Assembly (NCBI GenBank): GCA_964438715.1
Contig: CAYTLQ010000250.1
Coordinates: 1-9,666, forward strand
DNA from: CAYTLQ01 sp964438715
GTDB taxonomy: Bacteria > Bacteroidota > Ignavibacteria > Ignavibacteriales > Ignavibacteriaceae
DNA: 9,666 bases
Direction: 5' to 3'
A model generated the notes under the pieces. That model had not been told where the DNA came from. It was given only the letters and a program-made list of their open reading frames with translations, and did not search any database. The translations under genes and the position numbers were made by a program. Positions 1 through 7,012 of this stretch are shown in pieces. Positions within the stretch are counted from its first letter, which is position 1. Each line of letters starts with the position of its first letter.

Positions 1-1
1 A

Positions 2-103
2 GATATTACCGAAGGTATCGAACGAATGAAATGGGCGCTTGACCCCGATTCTCCCAACGAACTATACCTTGGCGACCGTAAACTCGTGAGGGATTGGGTA
101 TGA
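2..103 (+). CDS. 3' end of an unidentified protein-coding gene
   Basis: An open frame runs in from the left edge and ends at the TGA at 101-103, leaving 33 visible C-terminal residues that begin DITEGIERMKWALDPD and end RKLVRDWV. The stop overlaps the pckA start as ATGA (ATG at 100-102), a typical arrangement for translationally coupled neighbours, which supports this being a real gene co-transcribed with pckA. The visible tail is hydrophilic with no membrane segment or motif. I do not recognise the family and assign no function. Confidence 0.6.
   Translation, partial: DITEGIERMKWALDPDSPNELYLGDRKLVRDWV
88..92 (+). promoter_or_regulatory. Ribosome binding site of pckA
   Basis: GAGGG lies 7 nt before the ATG at 100. 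It is too close to serve the in-frame TTG at 94, so it fixes the pckA start at 100. The site lies inside the upstream coding sequence. Confidence 0.6.
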
Positions 104-1752
104 GCAAGTATCTGGAATTTAATACTCCTGCCTCCAAAGAAGCACGAGAACTTGCCGCCGATTTTGGTCTTAGCAATCACGGCTTTACTTATTTAGATCG
201 TGTTTATTGGAATTTACCTGACTCTGCATTATACGAAGAAATTATTTTCCGTAACGAAGGGAAACTTGCCGTTGAAGGACCTCTTATCGTAAAAACCGGA
301 AAATACACTGCGCGCGCCGCTAACGATAAATATATCGTTCAGGAAGAAAGCACCGAAAAAAATATCTGGTGGGGTCAATACAATCGACCCTTCTCCCTCG
401 AAAAATTCAACGCCCTTATGGGTAGGCTTCAGGCGTACGCGCAAGGTGAAGAATTTTTTGTGCAAGACTGTTATGCCGGAGCTGATCCCGATTATCGTCT
501 GCGAGTACGGGTTATTACCGAAAAAGCATGGCATAGTCTGTTCGCCCGTAATATGTTTATAACCACTTCTGATAAAGATGAGTTGAAAAAGTTCACACCG
601 GAATTTACGGTAATAGCAGTGCCGGGTTTTAAACTCGACCCCCGAATTGACGGCACCGGAACTGAAACCGGTATCATCCTGAATTTTGATGCACGAACCG
701 CAATTATAGCTAATACACTCTACGCCGGTGAAATTAAAAAATCTATATTCACCGTTCTGAACTTCCTGCTTACTTTTGAAGATGTTCTCCCTATGCACTG
801 CTCTGCAAATGTTGGTGATAGCGGAGATGTTGCACTTTTCTTTGGTCTTAGCGGTACAGGTAAAACCACACTCTCTGCCGATCCGAAACGGCGCCTCATT
901 GGTGATGACGAGCATGGTTGGAGTGCAAAAAGTGTATTTAATTTTGAAGGCGGTTGTTACGCAAAAGTCATACGGCTTTCGGCTGACCACGAACCTCAGA
1001 TTTATGCCTGCACAAAACGATTCGGCACAATACTTGAAAATGTCGTGTTCGACCCCGTCAGCAGAAAGATTGACCTTAACGACGATATAATAACAGAGAA
1101 CACGCGTGCTTCCTATCCTCTGCACTTTATTCCCAATGTTGTACCGGAAAAAATGGTAACATCGCACCCGAAAAATATCATATTCCTCACCTGCGATGCC
1201 TCCGGAGTACTGCCGCCTATTGCACGACTTACCCCTGCACAGGCACAGTATCACTTCATCAGCGGATATACATCGAAAATTGCCGGTACGGAGCTCGGGC
1301 TAGGCATCGAGCCGCAGATTACTTTCTCTGCCTGCTTTGGCGCTCCGTTTATGGTTAGGCATCCTTTCGATTATGCACAGATGCTGAAGGAACGAATGAC
1401 CAAGCACAATGTTCAATGTTGGCTTGTCAATACAGGCTGGGTTGGCGGCAGGTTTGGCGTTGGTAAACGAATTAGTATCCGCCATACCCGCAACCTTCTT
1501 AATGCGGCGCTCGAAGGCAAATTAGACAAAGTGGAATATCGTAAAGATAAAATTTTCGGTTTCGAAGTTCCGCTTTCCTGCCCCGATGTTCCGCAGGATG
1601 TACTTGAACCCTCCAATGCCTGGGGCAACAAGGAAGAGTATTGGCAAAAATATGATGCTCTTGCCGCCCGGTTTATTGAAAACTTCAAACTTTTTGAGGA
1701 AGGCTGTTCACAGGAAGTTATTAATGCCGGACCTGTCCGATTGCAGAAATAA
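100..1752 (+). CDS. pckA: Phosphoenolpyruvate carboxykinase (ATP)
   Basis: 550 residues, within the usual length of ATP-dependent PEP carboxykinases. The enzyme interconverts oxaloacetate + ATP with phosphoenolpyruvate + CO2 + ADP in the cytosol, the entry step of gluconeogenesis. Visible motifs: the P-loop GLSGTGKT at 249-256, the second phosphate/metal-binding motif IGDDEHGW at 267-274, the metal-site segment YAGEIKK at 208-214 and MHCSANVG at 232-239, and the nucleotide/PEP-site segment ENTRASYP at 333-340. The substrate-binding arginine of the usual GRSP motif is R72, but the motif reads ARAANDKY instead of GRSPxDKF. I chose the ATG at 100 over the TTG at 94 because of RBS spacing and the ATGA overlap with the upstream stop. 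A terminator follows 12 bp after the stop. The GTP-dependent class is excluded by the overall motif set. Confidence 0.97.
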   Translation: MSKYLEFNTPASKEARELAADFGLSNHGFTYLDRVYWNLPDSALYEEIIFRNEGKLAVEGPLIVKTGKYTARAANDKYIVQEESTEKNIWWGQYNRPFSLEKFNALMGRLQAYAQGEEFFVQDCYAGADPDYRLRVRVITEKAWHSLFARNMFITTSDKDELKKFTPEFTVIAVPGFKLDPRIDGTGTETGIILNFDARTAIIANTLYAGEIKKSIFTVLNFLLTFEDVLPMHCSANVGDSGDVALFFGLSGTGKTTLSADPKRRLIGDDEHGWSAKSVFNFEGGCYAKVIRLSADHEPQIYACTKRFGTILENVVFDPVSRKIDLNDDIITENTRASYPLHFIPNVVPEKMVTSHPKNIIFLTCDASGVLPPIARLTPAQAQYHFISGYTSKIAGTELGLGIEPQITFSACFGAPFMVRHPFDYAQMLKERMTKHNVQCWLVNTGWVGGRFGVGKRISIRHTRNLLNAALEGKLDKVEYRKDKIFGFEVPLSCPDVPQDVLEPSNAWGNKEEYWQKYDALAARFIENFKLFEEGCSQEVINAGPVRLQK

Positions 1753-1763
1753 ATCCCGTTTTT

Positions 1764-1790
1764 AAGGCTGTCTCATGACAGCCTTTTTTT
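1764..1790 (+). terminator. Rho-independent terminator of pckA
   Basis: AAGGCTGTC at 1764-1772 pairs perfectly with GACAGCCTT at 1777-1785 around a TCAT loop, and Ts continue to 1790. It starts 12 bp after the pckA stop and closes that unit. The 147 bp from here to efp contain AT-rich leader sequence and no coding potential I can support. Confidence 0.9.
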
Positions 1791-1903
1791 ATATTACCCT
1801 GTTATCCCCCGTAGAAGATTAATCATAAATTTACTCTTAAAATCCCGCTCCTCCGGTTCGATCCGGATTTCATTCTCGATGAAAAAATCTATAAATTTAA
1901 GTT

Positions 1904-1909
1904 TATAAT
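1904..1909 (+). promoter_or_regulatory. Possible -10 element upstream of efp
   Basis: A consensus-like TATAAT lies 28 bp before the efp ATG in a T-rich leader. No convincing -35 hexamer is seen 16-18 bp upstream, and such matches arise by chance in AT-rich DNA. Listed only as a candidate because a terminator separates efp from pckA and efp must have its own promoter. Confidence 0.25.
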
Positions 1910-1937
1910 TTTTTTTGTTTAAGGAGATAGATACCCC

Positions 1938-2498
1938 ATGGGTTCAACAACCGATTTCAGGCCAGGCCTGGTGATTCGATGGAATAACGAACTGCATACC
2001 GTGGTTGAATTTCAACATGTAAATCCGGGAAACTGGCGCGCATTTGTTCGCGCCAAACTGAAAAATATGCGCACCGGACGAGTTATAGAAAACAGGTTTC
2101 GCGCCGGTGAATCTATTGATGTTGTGCGTGTAGAAAGAAAGACCTGCCAGTATCTTTACCGCGATGGTGCCGACTTTGTAGTGATGGATAATGAGACTTA
2201 TGACCAGTTCAATATTTCTCCCGAACTCATCGGCGAAGGAGAAAAATTCCTGAAAGAAAACACCAACATCGATATTCTTTTCGATGGGTCAAAAATTATT
2301 GCAATTGAAATCCCGATTTTCGTAGTTCTTGAGGTTACCATGACCGAACCCGGATTAAAAGGTGACACGGTTTCTAATACATTAAAACCCGCCACTTTGG
2401 AAACGGGTGCAACAGTAATGGTTCCACTCTTTGTCAATCAGGGTGATAAACTGAAAATTGATACCCGCGATGGCAGTTATGTCGAACGCGTGAAATAA
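1938..2498 (+). CDS. efp: Elongation factor P
   Basis: 186 residues, the standard EF-P length. EF-P binds between the ribosomal P and E sites and relieves stalling at consecutive prolines. The three beta-barrel domains can be followed: the N-terminal KOW-like domain (about 1-64), the middle OB domain (about 65-127), and a C-terminal OB domain carrying the family signature EPGLKGDT at 137-144 and ending in DTRDGSYVERVK. The loop tip of domain I reads VNPGNWRAF at 28-36, so N32 occupies the position that is Lys or Arg in the well-studied modified EF-Ps (E. coli K34 in KPGKGQAF). No modification enzyme (EpmA/EpmB, EarP, YmfI) is in the window. AAGGAG at 1921-1926 is the likely RBS, with a longish 11-nt spacer. 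The gene is monocistronic between two terminators. Confidence 0.97.
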   Translation: MGSTTDFRPGLVIRWNNELHTVVEFQHVNPGNWRAFVRAKLKNMRTGRVIENRFRAGESIDVVRVERKTCQYLYRDGADFVVMDNETYDQFNISPELIGEGEKFLKENTNIDILFDGSKIIAIEIPIFVVLEVTMTEPGLKGDTVSNTLKPATLETGATVMVPLFVNQGDKLKIDTRDGSYVERVK

Positions 2499-2523
2499 TA
2501 ATGCCATTCGATTGCCTTTACGC

Positions 2524-2548
2524 AAAGCGTGCCCTGAAGCACGCTTTT
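2524..2548 (+). terminator. Rho-independent terminator of efp
   Basis: AAAGCGTGC at 2524-2532 pairs perfectly with GCACGCTTT at 2539-2547 around a 6-nt loop, followed by a short T-run and a second one near 2552-2557. It begins 25 bp after the efp stop. Beyond it, 2549-2755 is AT-rich leader DNA for the M16 peptidase gene with no supportable gene. Confidence 0.88.
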
Positions 2549-2755
2549 CACTTTTTTACACTGTCTGTTCCTTTCGGATTTGAACAACCATTCATCAAAA
2601 AATAAGCTCGGTTACATAATTTCCCTGTTGCTTTTACATTATATTTAATAGTTTTCCATGATTATTACTCTGAGATGAAACTACGGGAGCGGAAAAATTT
2701 TTTCATCGTCAGATTATAAAAATCAGGTATATTTCTTCATTAAACAGGAGATATT

Positions 2756-5485
2756 ATGAGAAAATCTCTCATTTTTTTTGCACTAATTTCGGCATTATGT
2801 ATGAATTACGAAGTACTTGCTCAAACTTTCAAAATTGACATCCCTTTTCAGAAATACACACTTAAAAACGGGTTAACGCTTATTGTACATGAAGATCATA
2901 AAGCCCCTATCGTTGCGGTAAATATATGGTATCATGTTGGTTCAAAAAACGAGAAACCCGGCAAAACAGGTTTCGCTCATCTGTTCGAGCATCTTATGTT
3001 TAATGGAAGTGAAAATTTCGACGATGATTATTTTCAGGCGCTCGAGCGGGTTGGCGCAACCGATCTCAATGGCACAACAAATGAAGACCGCACAAACTAC
3101 TTTCAGAATGTACCCGTGTCAGCGTTCGATCTCGCACTATGGATGGAATCGGACAGAATGGGGCATTTGCTTGGTGCGGTAACACAGGCTAAACTCGATG
3201 AACAGCGCGGCGTTGTACAGAATGAAAAACGCCAGGGAGAAAATGAACCCTATGCTTTGGCGTACGAACTTTTTGCTAAGAACACATACCCTGCCGGTCA
3301 TCCGTACTCGTGGACTGTTATAGGTTCTATGGAAGATCTTAATGCGGCTTCTCTTGAGGATGTACATGAATGGTTCAAAAATTACTACGGCGCCGCAAAC
3401 GCAGTGCTGGTAATAGCCGGCGATGTTAACCCGAAAGAAGTGTACGAAAAAGTTGAAAAATACTTTGGCGATATTCCCCCGGGTCCGCCGGTTACCCGGT
3501 ATGAAAGTAATATTGCAAAAATGACCGGTGTTAAAAGAATGGTGGCACAGGATAGGGTACCGCAAAGCCGTATCTACAAAGTGTGGAATGTTCCTCAGTG
3601 GGGCACCCGCGATGCCGTAATGCTCGATCTGCTCAGCGATGTTCTCTCTTCGGGAAAAAACAGCCGACTCTATAAACGCCTTGTGTACGAAGAGCAGATT
3701 GCAACAAATGTTTCTGCTTACATTGATGTGCGTGAAATAGGTAGTCAGTTTTATATTGAAGCAACTGCAAAACCCGGTGAAGACCTCAAAAAAATTGAGA
3801 AAATACTCGATGAAGAACTTGCCAAATTGCTGAAAAACGGTCCAACGGAAAAAGAACTCCAGAGAGTGAAAACTCAATACTTTGCATCGTTTGTTCGTGG
3901 CATTGAACGCATCGGCGGATTCGGCGGAAAATCTGATATTCTTGCACAGAACATGGTCTATGGCGGCTCACCCGATTATTATAAAAACACTTTGAAAATG
4001 ATTGAAGAAGCAACATCTGCCGATCTGAAAAACGCAGGTAATCAGTGGCTGAGTGATGGAGTATTCATATTGGAAATTCACCCCTATCCGGAGTTTACCA
4101 CTATTGCTTCAGATGTTGACCGTAAGAAACTTCCTCAAACCGGAGAAACTCCGGATGCAATTTTTCCGAAATTCGAAAAGACAACTTTAAGCAATGGATT
4201 AAAGATTGTGTTCGCTCAGCGTAGTTCGGTACCCACAGTAAATTTCAGACTAATGGTTAATTCCGGTTCTGCTGCAGATCAGTTTGGTGTGCCGGGTCTT
4301 GCAAGTATGACAATGGACATGTTGGACGAAGGTGCAAAAGGACGCGATGCATTGCAAATTAATGAGGAACTCGCCTTATTGGGTGCTTCGTTAGGAACAG
4401 GCGCCGGACTTGATTACTGTACTGTTTCTCTCTCAGCGTTGAAAAATAACTTAGACGCGTCTCTTGTTCTTTTCAGCGATGTGATACTTAACCCCACTTT
4501 CCCGCAGAAAGAACTTGATCGCCTCAAAAAAGAAAAAATTGCAGGCATAAAACGCGAAAAAGCCTCTCCTGTTTCTATGGGGCTCCGTGTTTTCCCTAAA
4601 CTGCTTTTTGGTGAAAATCATGCATACGGACTTCCCTTCAGCGGTTCCGGTTATGAGAATACAATAAACAGAATTACGCGTGATGATCTCATAAACTACC
4701 ACAAAACATGGTTCAAGGCAGATAACGCTACTCTGGTAATTGTCGGCGACATTACATTAGAAGAACTAAAACCGAAACTCGAAAAATTATTTAAAGATTG
4801 GAAACCGGGAGCCGTTCCTGTAAAAAATATTTCGCCGGTTTCAAACCCCGAAAAACCGGTAATATATCTCCTGGATAAACCTGCCGCACAACAATCTATA
4901 ATTTTTGCCGGGTCTGTTATTCCGAAACGCGGTGAAGATGAAATTGCCATACAGACAATGAACAATATACTTGGCGGTATATTTACTTCACGCATTAATA
5001 TGAATCTGCGAGAAGATAAGCACTGGTCCTATGGTTCCGGCAGTACTATTTTAAACACTATTTCGCAAAGGCCATATCTTTTTTATGGTATTGTGCAAAC
5101 CGATAAAACAAAAGAGTCACTGTTTGAAATTCTAAAAGAAATGCGGGAAATCAAAAGCACTCGTCCGGCAACAGAAGAGGAGCTAAACAAACTGAAACTC
5201 AATCAGACACTCGAACTGCCGGGAAGCTGGGAAACCAACGGTGCAATACTTGGTTCGCTTAGCGAAATGGTTACATACAATCTGCCTGATGACTATTTTG
5301 CAAAATACTCATCACTTGTAAAAGCGTTAGATCTCAACGCAATAAAAGCCTCTGTTGAAAAAACAATTTTCCCCGAAAATGTTATCTGGGTTGTTGTAGG
5401 TGATAGAGCAAAAATTGAAGCCGGTCTGAAAGAAACGGGCTACGAAATTAAACTTATAGATGGCGATGGTAATATTGTGCGATAG
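2756..5485 (+). CDS. Secreted M16-family zinc metallopeptidase, two-domain
   Basis: 909 residues with an N-terminal signal peptide (MRKSLIFFALISALC then a VLAQ cleavage region, cut around residue 22-23), so it is predicted to be exported to the periplasm or envelope. The cysteine at 15 does not sit in a good lipobox. The N-terminal M16 unit holds the inverted zinc motif HLFEH (H75, E78, H79) with the third ligand E157 in VVQNEKR, the spacing seen in pitrilysin/insulinase relatives. A second M16 unit begins near 472 (TTLSNGLKIVF). Its equivalent site is degenerate (S517, M520, D521), as expected for the non-catalytic half of the clamshell. An SRINMNLREDKHWSYG segment at 745-760 matches the conserved C-terminal part of the family. 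Known members degrade peptides or process proteins; the substrate here cannot be told. AGGAG at 2746-2750, 5 nt before the ATG, supports the start. It stands alone between terminators. Confidence 0.95.
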   Translation: MRKSLIFFALISALCMNYEVLAQTFKIDIPFQKYTLKNGLTLIVHEDHKAPIVAVNIWYHVGSKNEKPGKTGFAHLFEHLMFNGSENFDDDYFQALERVGATDLNGTTNEDRTNYFQNVPVSAFDLALWMESDRMGHLLGAVTQAKLDEQRGVVQNEKRQGENEPYALAYELFAKNTYPAGHPYSWTVIGSMEDLNAASLEDVHEWFKNYYGAANAVLVIAGDVNPKEVYEKVEKYFGDIPPGPPVTRYESNIAKMTGVKRMVAQDRVPQSRIYKVWNVPQWGTRDAVMLDLLSDVLSSGKNSRLYKRLVYEEQIATNVSAYIDVREIGSQFYIEATAKPGEDLKKIEKILDEELAKLLKNGPTEKELQRVKTQYFASFVRGIERIGGFGGKSDILAQNMVYGGSPDYYKNTLKMIEEATSADLKNAGNQWLSDGVFILEIHPYPEFTTIASDVDRKKLPQTGETPDAIFPKFEKTTLSNGLKIVFAQRSSVPTVNFRLMVNSGSAADQFGVPGLASMTMDMLDEGAKGRDALQINEELALLGASLGTGAGLDYCTVSLSALKNNLDASLVLFSDVILNPTFPQKELDRLKKEKIAGIKREKASPVSMGLRVFPKLLFGENHAYGLPFSGSGYENTINRITRDDLINYHKTWFKADNATLVIVGDITLEELKPKLEKLFKDWKPGAVPVKNISPVSNPEKPVIYLLDKPAAQQSIIFAGSVIPKRGEDEIAIQTMNNILGGIFTSRINMNLREDKHWSYGSGSTILNTISQRPYLFYGIVQTDKTKESLFEILKEMREIKSTRPATEEELNKLKLNQTLELPGSWETNGAILGSLSEMVTYNLPDDYFAKYSSLVKALDLNAIKASVEKTIFPENVIWVVVGDRAKIEAGLKETGYEIKLIDGDGNIVR

Positions 5486-5513
5486 CATTTAATTAGGTAC
5501 CTTTACTATAATT

Positions 5514-5540
5514 ACAATGCCCGCTCTCAGCGGGCATTGT
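5514..5540 (+). terminator. Strong hairpin after the M16 gene, likely terminator
   Basis: A perfect 12-bp stem (ACAATGCCCGCT at 5514-5525 with AGCGGGCATTGT at 5529-5540) with a 3-nt loop starts 29 bp after the peptidase stop. The following T-tract is weak (TATTGTAA), so termination may be partial. It marks the boundary between the core genes and the cas operon. Downstream, 5541-5777 is AT-rich and contains only inverted repeats and the cas upstream region. Confidence 0.75.
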
Positions 5541-5707
5541 TATTGTAACCCGCCACAATAATTTCTTCAGCTCTTCCGTTTTAGATATTTTATAATTATT
5601 TTCCGTTTCAAACTCACTGTAATGGGGTTACATTTATTGTGTCCCACATTGCGGAGCATTGTCTTCACTTACTTCTACCTGAACAGAAAAAAATTCTCTT
5701 TTCTGAA

Positions 5708-5730
5708 TTAGTATCATTCAATGATACTAA
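5708..5730. promoter_or_regulatory. 23-nt perfect palindrome upstream of cas6, candidate operator
   Basis: TTAGTATCATT at 5708-5718 is the exact reverse complement of AATGATACTAA at 5720-5730, with a single centre base (C5719). It ends 47 bp before the cas6 ATG. It is followed by As rather than Ts on the + strand, so it does not look like a terminator for either direction. Symmetry, length and place fit the binding site of a dimeric regulator of the cas operon. A weak -10-like TATACA at 5741-5746 would put the palindrome over the -35 region. The regulator and the promoter are inference. Confidence 0.5.
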
Positions 5731-5768
5731 AAAACTATTTATACAACATATTTTTTAAAAAACAATCT

Positions 5769-5772
5769 GAGG
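5769..5772 (+). promoter_or_regulatory. Ribosome binding site of cas6
   Basis: GAGG lies 5 nt before the ATG at 5778 and decides between that start and an in-frame ATG at 5721, which has no Shine-Dalgarno sequence and lies inside the palindrome. Confidence 0.6.
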
Positions 5773-5777
5773 TTTTA

Positions 5778-6440
5778 ATGAGAATTAACCTGAAAATTAC
5801 TCCTAATAACAAACCGGTTCCTTTTACTTATCAGCAGTTACTGCTGGGAACTTTCCATAAATGGCTTGGCAATCACAATGAACTCCATGATAAAATCAGT
5901 CTGTATTCATTCAGTTGGCTTAATGGAGGACATGTTAAAAATAATGCCCTGGACTTCAGTTCGGGCGCAACCTGGATGATAGATTTTTGGGATAAAAGCC
6001 ATCTGCTCGATTTTTTGCCCTCTATTCAAAAGTATCCGGAACTTTTTTGCGGTATGACGGTTTCGGAGGTAATTTTTTGTAAAGATCCTGTATTTCCACG
6101 GGGTAAAAACAGATTTATCCTTGCCAGTCCAATGTTAGTAAAGAAAAAGGGAGAAGATAATTCGACGCAGTTTCTTACATCAGCAACAAAAGAAATGTCG
6201 CAGATTCTTACTGCCATAATTCAACGAAAAGCCTCAAATGCAGGTATTAATGATGATTTTTCCATAGAGGTTGATGACACATATCAAAAGATAAAAACCA
6301 AATTGGTTACAATTAACGGTATTCAGAACAAAGCTGTTTACTGTCCTATCTATGTTGAAGGCAGTGAGCTCATTCAGGAATTTGTTCGTTCTGTGGGTGT
6401 TGGTCACTCAACAGGTTGTGGATTTGGATTTGTATTATAG
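5778..6440 (+). CDS. cas6: CRISPR-associated endoribonuclease Cas6
   Basis: 220 residues. Cas6 cuts the CRISPR precursor transcript within each repeat and usually keeps hold of the 3' hairpin of the crRNA. Visible family marks: the N-terminal strand MRINLKITPN followed by a helix with Y18 and H27, the LHDKISLYSFSWL segment at 36-48 that matches the first ferredoxin-like fold (LHD then a strand ending in F-S-x-L), and the C-terminal glycine-rich loop GVGHSTGCGFGFVL at 207-220, a hallmark of Cas6/RAMP proteins. Candidate catalytic histidines are H27, H33 and H37; sequence alone does not settle which is used. The start at 5778 is preferred over 5721 because family similarity begins there and it has an RBS. 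It is the first gene of the cas operon; cas5 follows 8 bp after its stop. Confidence 0.88.
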   Translation: MRINLKITPNNKPVPFTYQQLLLGTFHKWLGNHNELHDKISLYSFSWLNGGHVKNNALDFSSGATWMIDFWDKSHLLDFLPSIQKYPELFCGMTVSEVIFCKDPVFPRGKNRFILASPMLVKKKGEDNSTQFLTSATKEMSQILTAIIQRKASNAGINDDFSIEVDDTYQKIKTKLVTINGIQNKAVYCPIYVEGSELIQEFVRSVGVGHSTGCGFGFVL

Positions 6441-6443
6441 GAG
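6439..6443 (+). promoter_or_regulatory. Ribosome binding site of cas5, overlapping the cas6 stop
   Basis: AGGAG includes the last two bases of the cas6 TAG and lies 5 nt before the ATG at 6449, so ribosomes finishing cas6 can restart at once. It selects 6449 over an upstream in-frame ATG at 6416 that lies within cas6. Confidence 0.65.
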
Positions 6444-6448
6444 TAGTT

Positions 6449-7012
6449 ATGTACATTGTTAAATATGCCGGATCATTTGGATTTATTAAGCCCTGGACAG
6501 CGGTTAGAGACGAACTTACATTTAGCCAACAGTTTTTAACGCCCTCAATCATAGAAGGACTCCGCCAGAAACTTGGGGTACATGAGATTCTCAGACATCG
6601 ACTGCGCTATAATGGCTTATCCATGCAACAAGAGCGAACTGAAAGCAGGGCATATAAAAAAATTAAAGGTGGAATTACCGCCAAGAACACATCAATAATA
6701 AAACGAGGAGTACTAATTGCTCCACAGCTTATTCTTGCATTTTCTCATCAGGAGGATGCTGAAATTGCGGCAAAACAGCATCTATGCTTGTGCAGAAATG
6801 AAGATGTGTTATTTCCCGTAAATGCAAATCCTCTGGAAATTGATGAAACCGCATTTGATAAAATAGAAGGTTTTGAATTTATTCCCGGTAAATCCGACGA
6901 CTCCTTTCTCGCTGGCTTTAATCGATTTAAGAATTCTGAGCCAATGTTTGGTAAACTAGTAATTATAGGTGATCCTGCGAATTACAATGCCTCGGAGAAT
7001 TTCGATGTCTGA
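6449..7012 (+). CDS. Compact, divergent Cas5-like Cascade subunit
   Basis: 187 residues, short for Cas5 proteins (usually about 200-250). Cas5 caps the 5' handle of the crRNA in type I effector complexes. The N-terminus (MYIVKYAGSFGFIKPWTAVRD) gives a first beta strand followed by F-x-x-P-W-T. FSQQFLTPSIIEGLRQKLGV at 25-44 resembles the Cas5 pattern in which a T-x-P-T-x-S segment leads into a helix (x-I-x-G-L). RHRLRYNGLSMQQERTESRAY at 49-69 and SIIKRGVLIAPQLILAF at 82-98 fit the central strands with basic RNA-binding residues (R49, R51, R63, R67). It sits between cas6 and cas3, where a Cas5 is plausible, and overlaps cas3 by 8 nt. The family assignment rests on weak N-terminal similarity plus context; it could be another RAMP-type subunit. 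Confidence 0.6.
   Translation: MYIVKYAGSFGFIKPWTAVRDELTFSQQFLTPSIIEGLRQKLGVHEILRHRLRYNGLSMQQERTESRAYKKIKGGITAKNTSIIKRGVLIAPQLILAFSHQEDAEIAAKQHLCLCRNEDVLFPVNANPLEIDETAFDKIEGFEFIPGKSDDSFLAGFNRFKNSEPMFGKLVIIGDPANYNASENFDV
6994..6997 (+). promoter_or_regulatory. Ribosome binding site of cas3, within the cas5-like gene
   Basis: GGAG lies 7 nt before the ATG at 7005 and supports this start over the in-frame ATG codons at 6969 and 6987. The HD domain begins shortly after residue 1 of the shorter form. Confidence 0.55.

Noticed and set aside
229..1254. Long open frame on the minus strand, opposite pckA
   Set aside because: It lies wholly antisense to a clear pckA, its translation is rich in Cys, Phe and Arg with no family resemblance, and it has no RBS; a shadow of codon bias.
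2674..2707. Possible leader stem (GATGAAA with TTTCATC) before the M16 gene, considered as a riboswitch
   Set aside because: Only 7 bp with a 20-nt loop that is itself A/T-rich; no conserved riboswitch core is recognisable.
3137..3877. 246-residue open frame on the minus strand, opposite the M16 peptidase gene
   Set aside because: Fully within a well-supported gene, of low-complexity Phe/Ile/Arg-rich composition and without recognisable domains.
4300..4340. Degenerate zinc site in the second M16 half, considered as gene damage
   Set aside because: Loss of HxxEH in the C-terminal half is normal for double-domain M16 peptidases; the frame is intact.
5514..5540. Hairpin considered as a CRISPR repeat unit
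   Set aside because: It occurs once, with no regularly spaced copies; its place right after a stop codon fits a terminator. No repeat-spacer array is visible anywhere in the window.
5721..5777. N-terminal extension of cas6 from the ATG at 5721
   Set aside because: The added 19 residues have no similarity to Cas6, the ATG lacks an RBS and lies within the palindrome.
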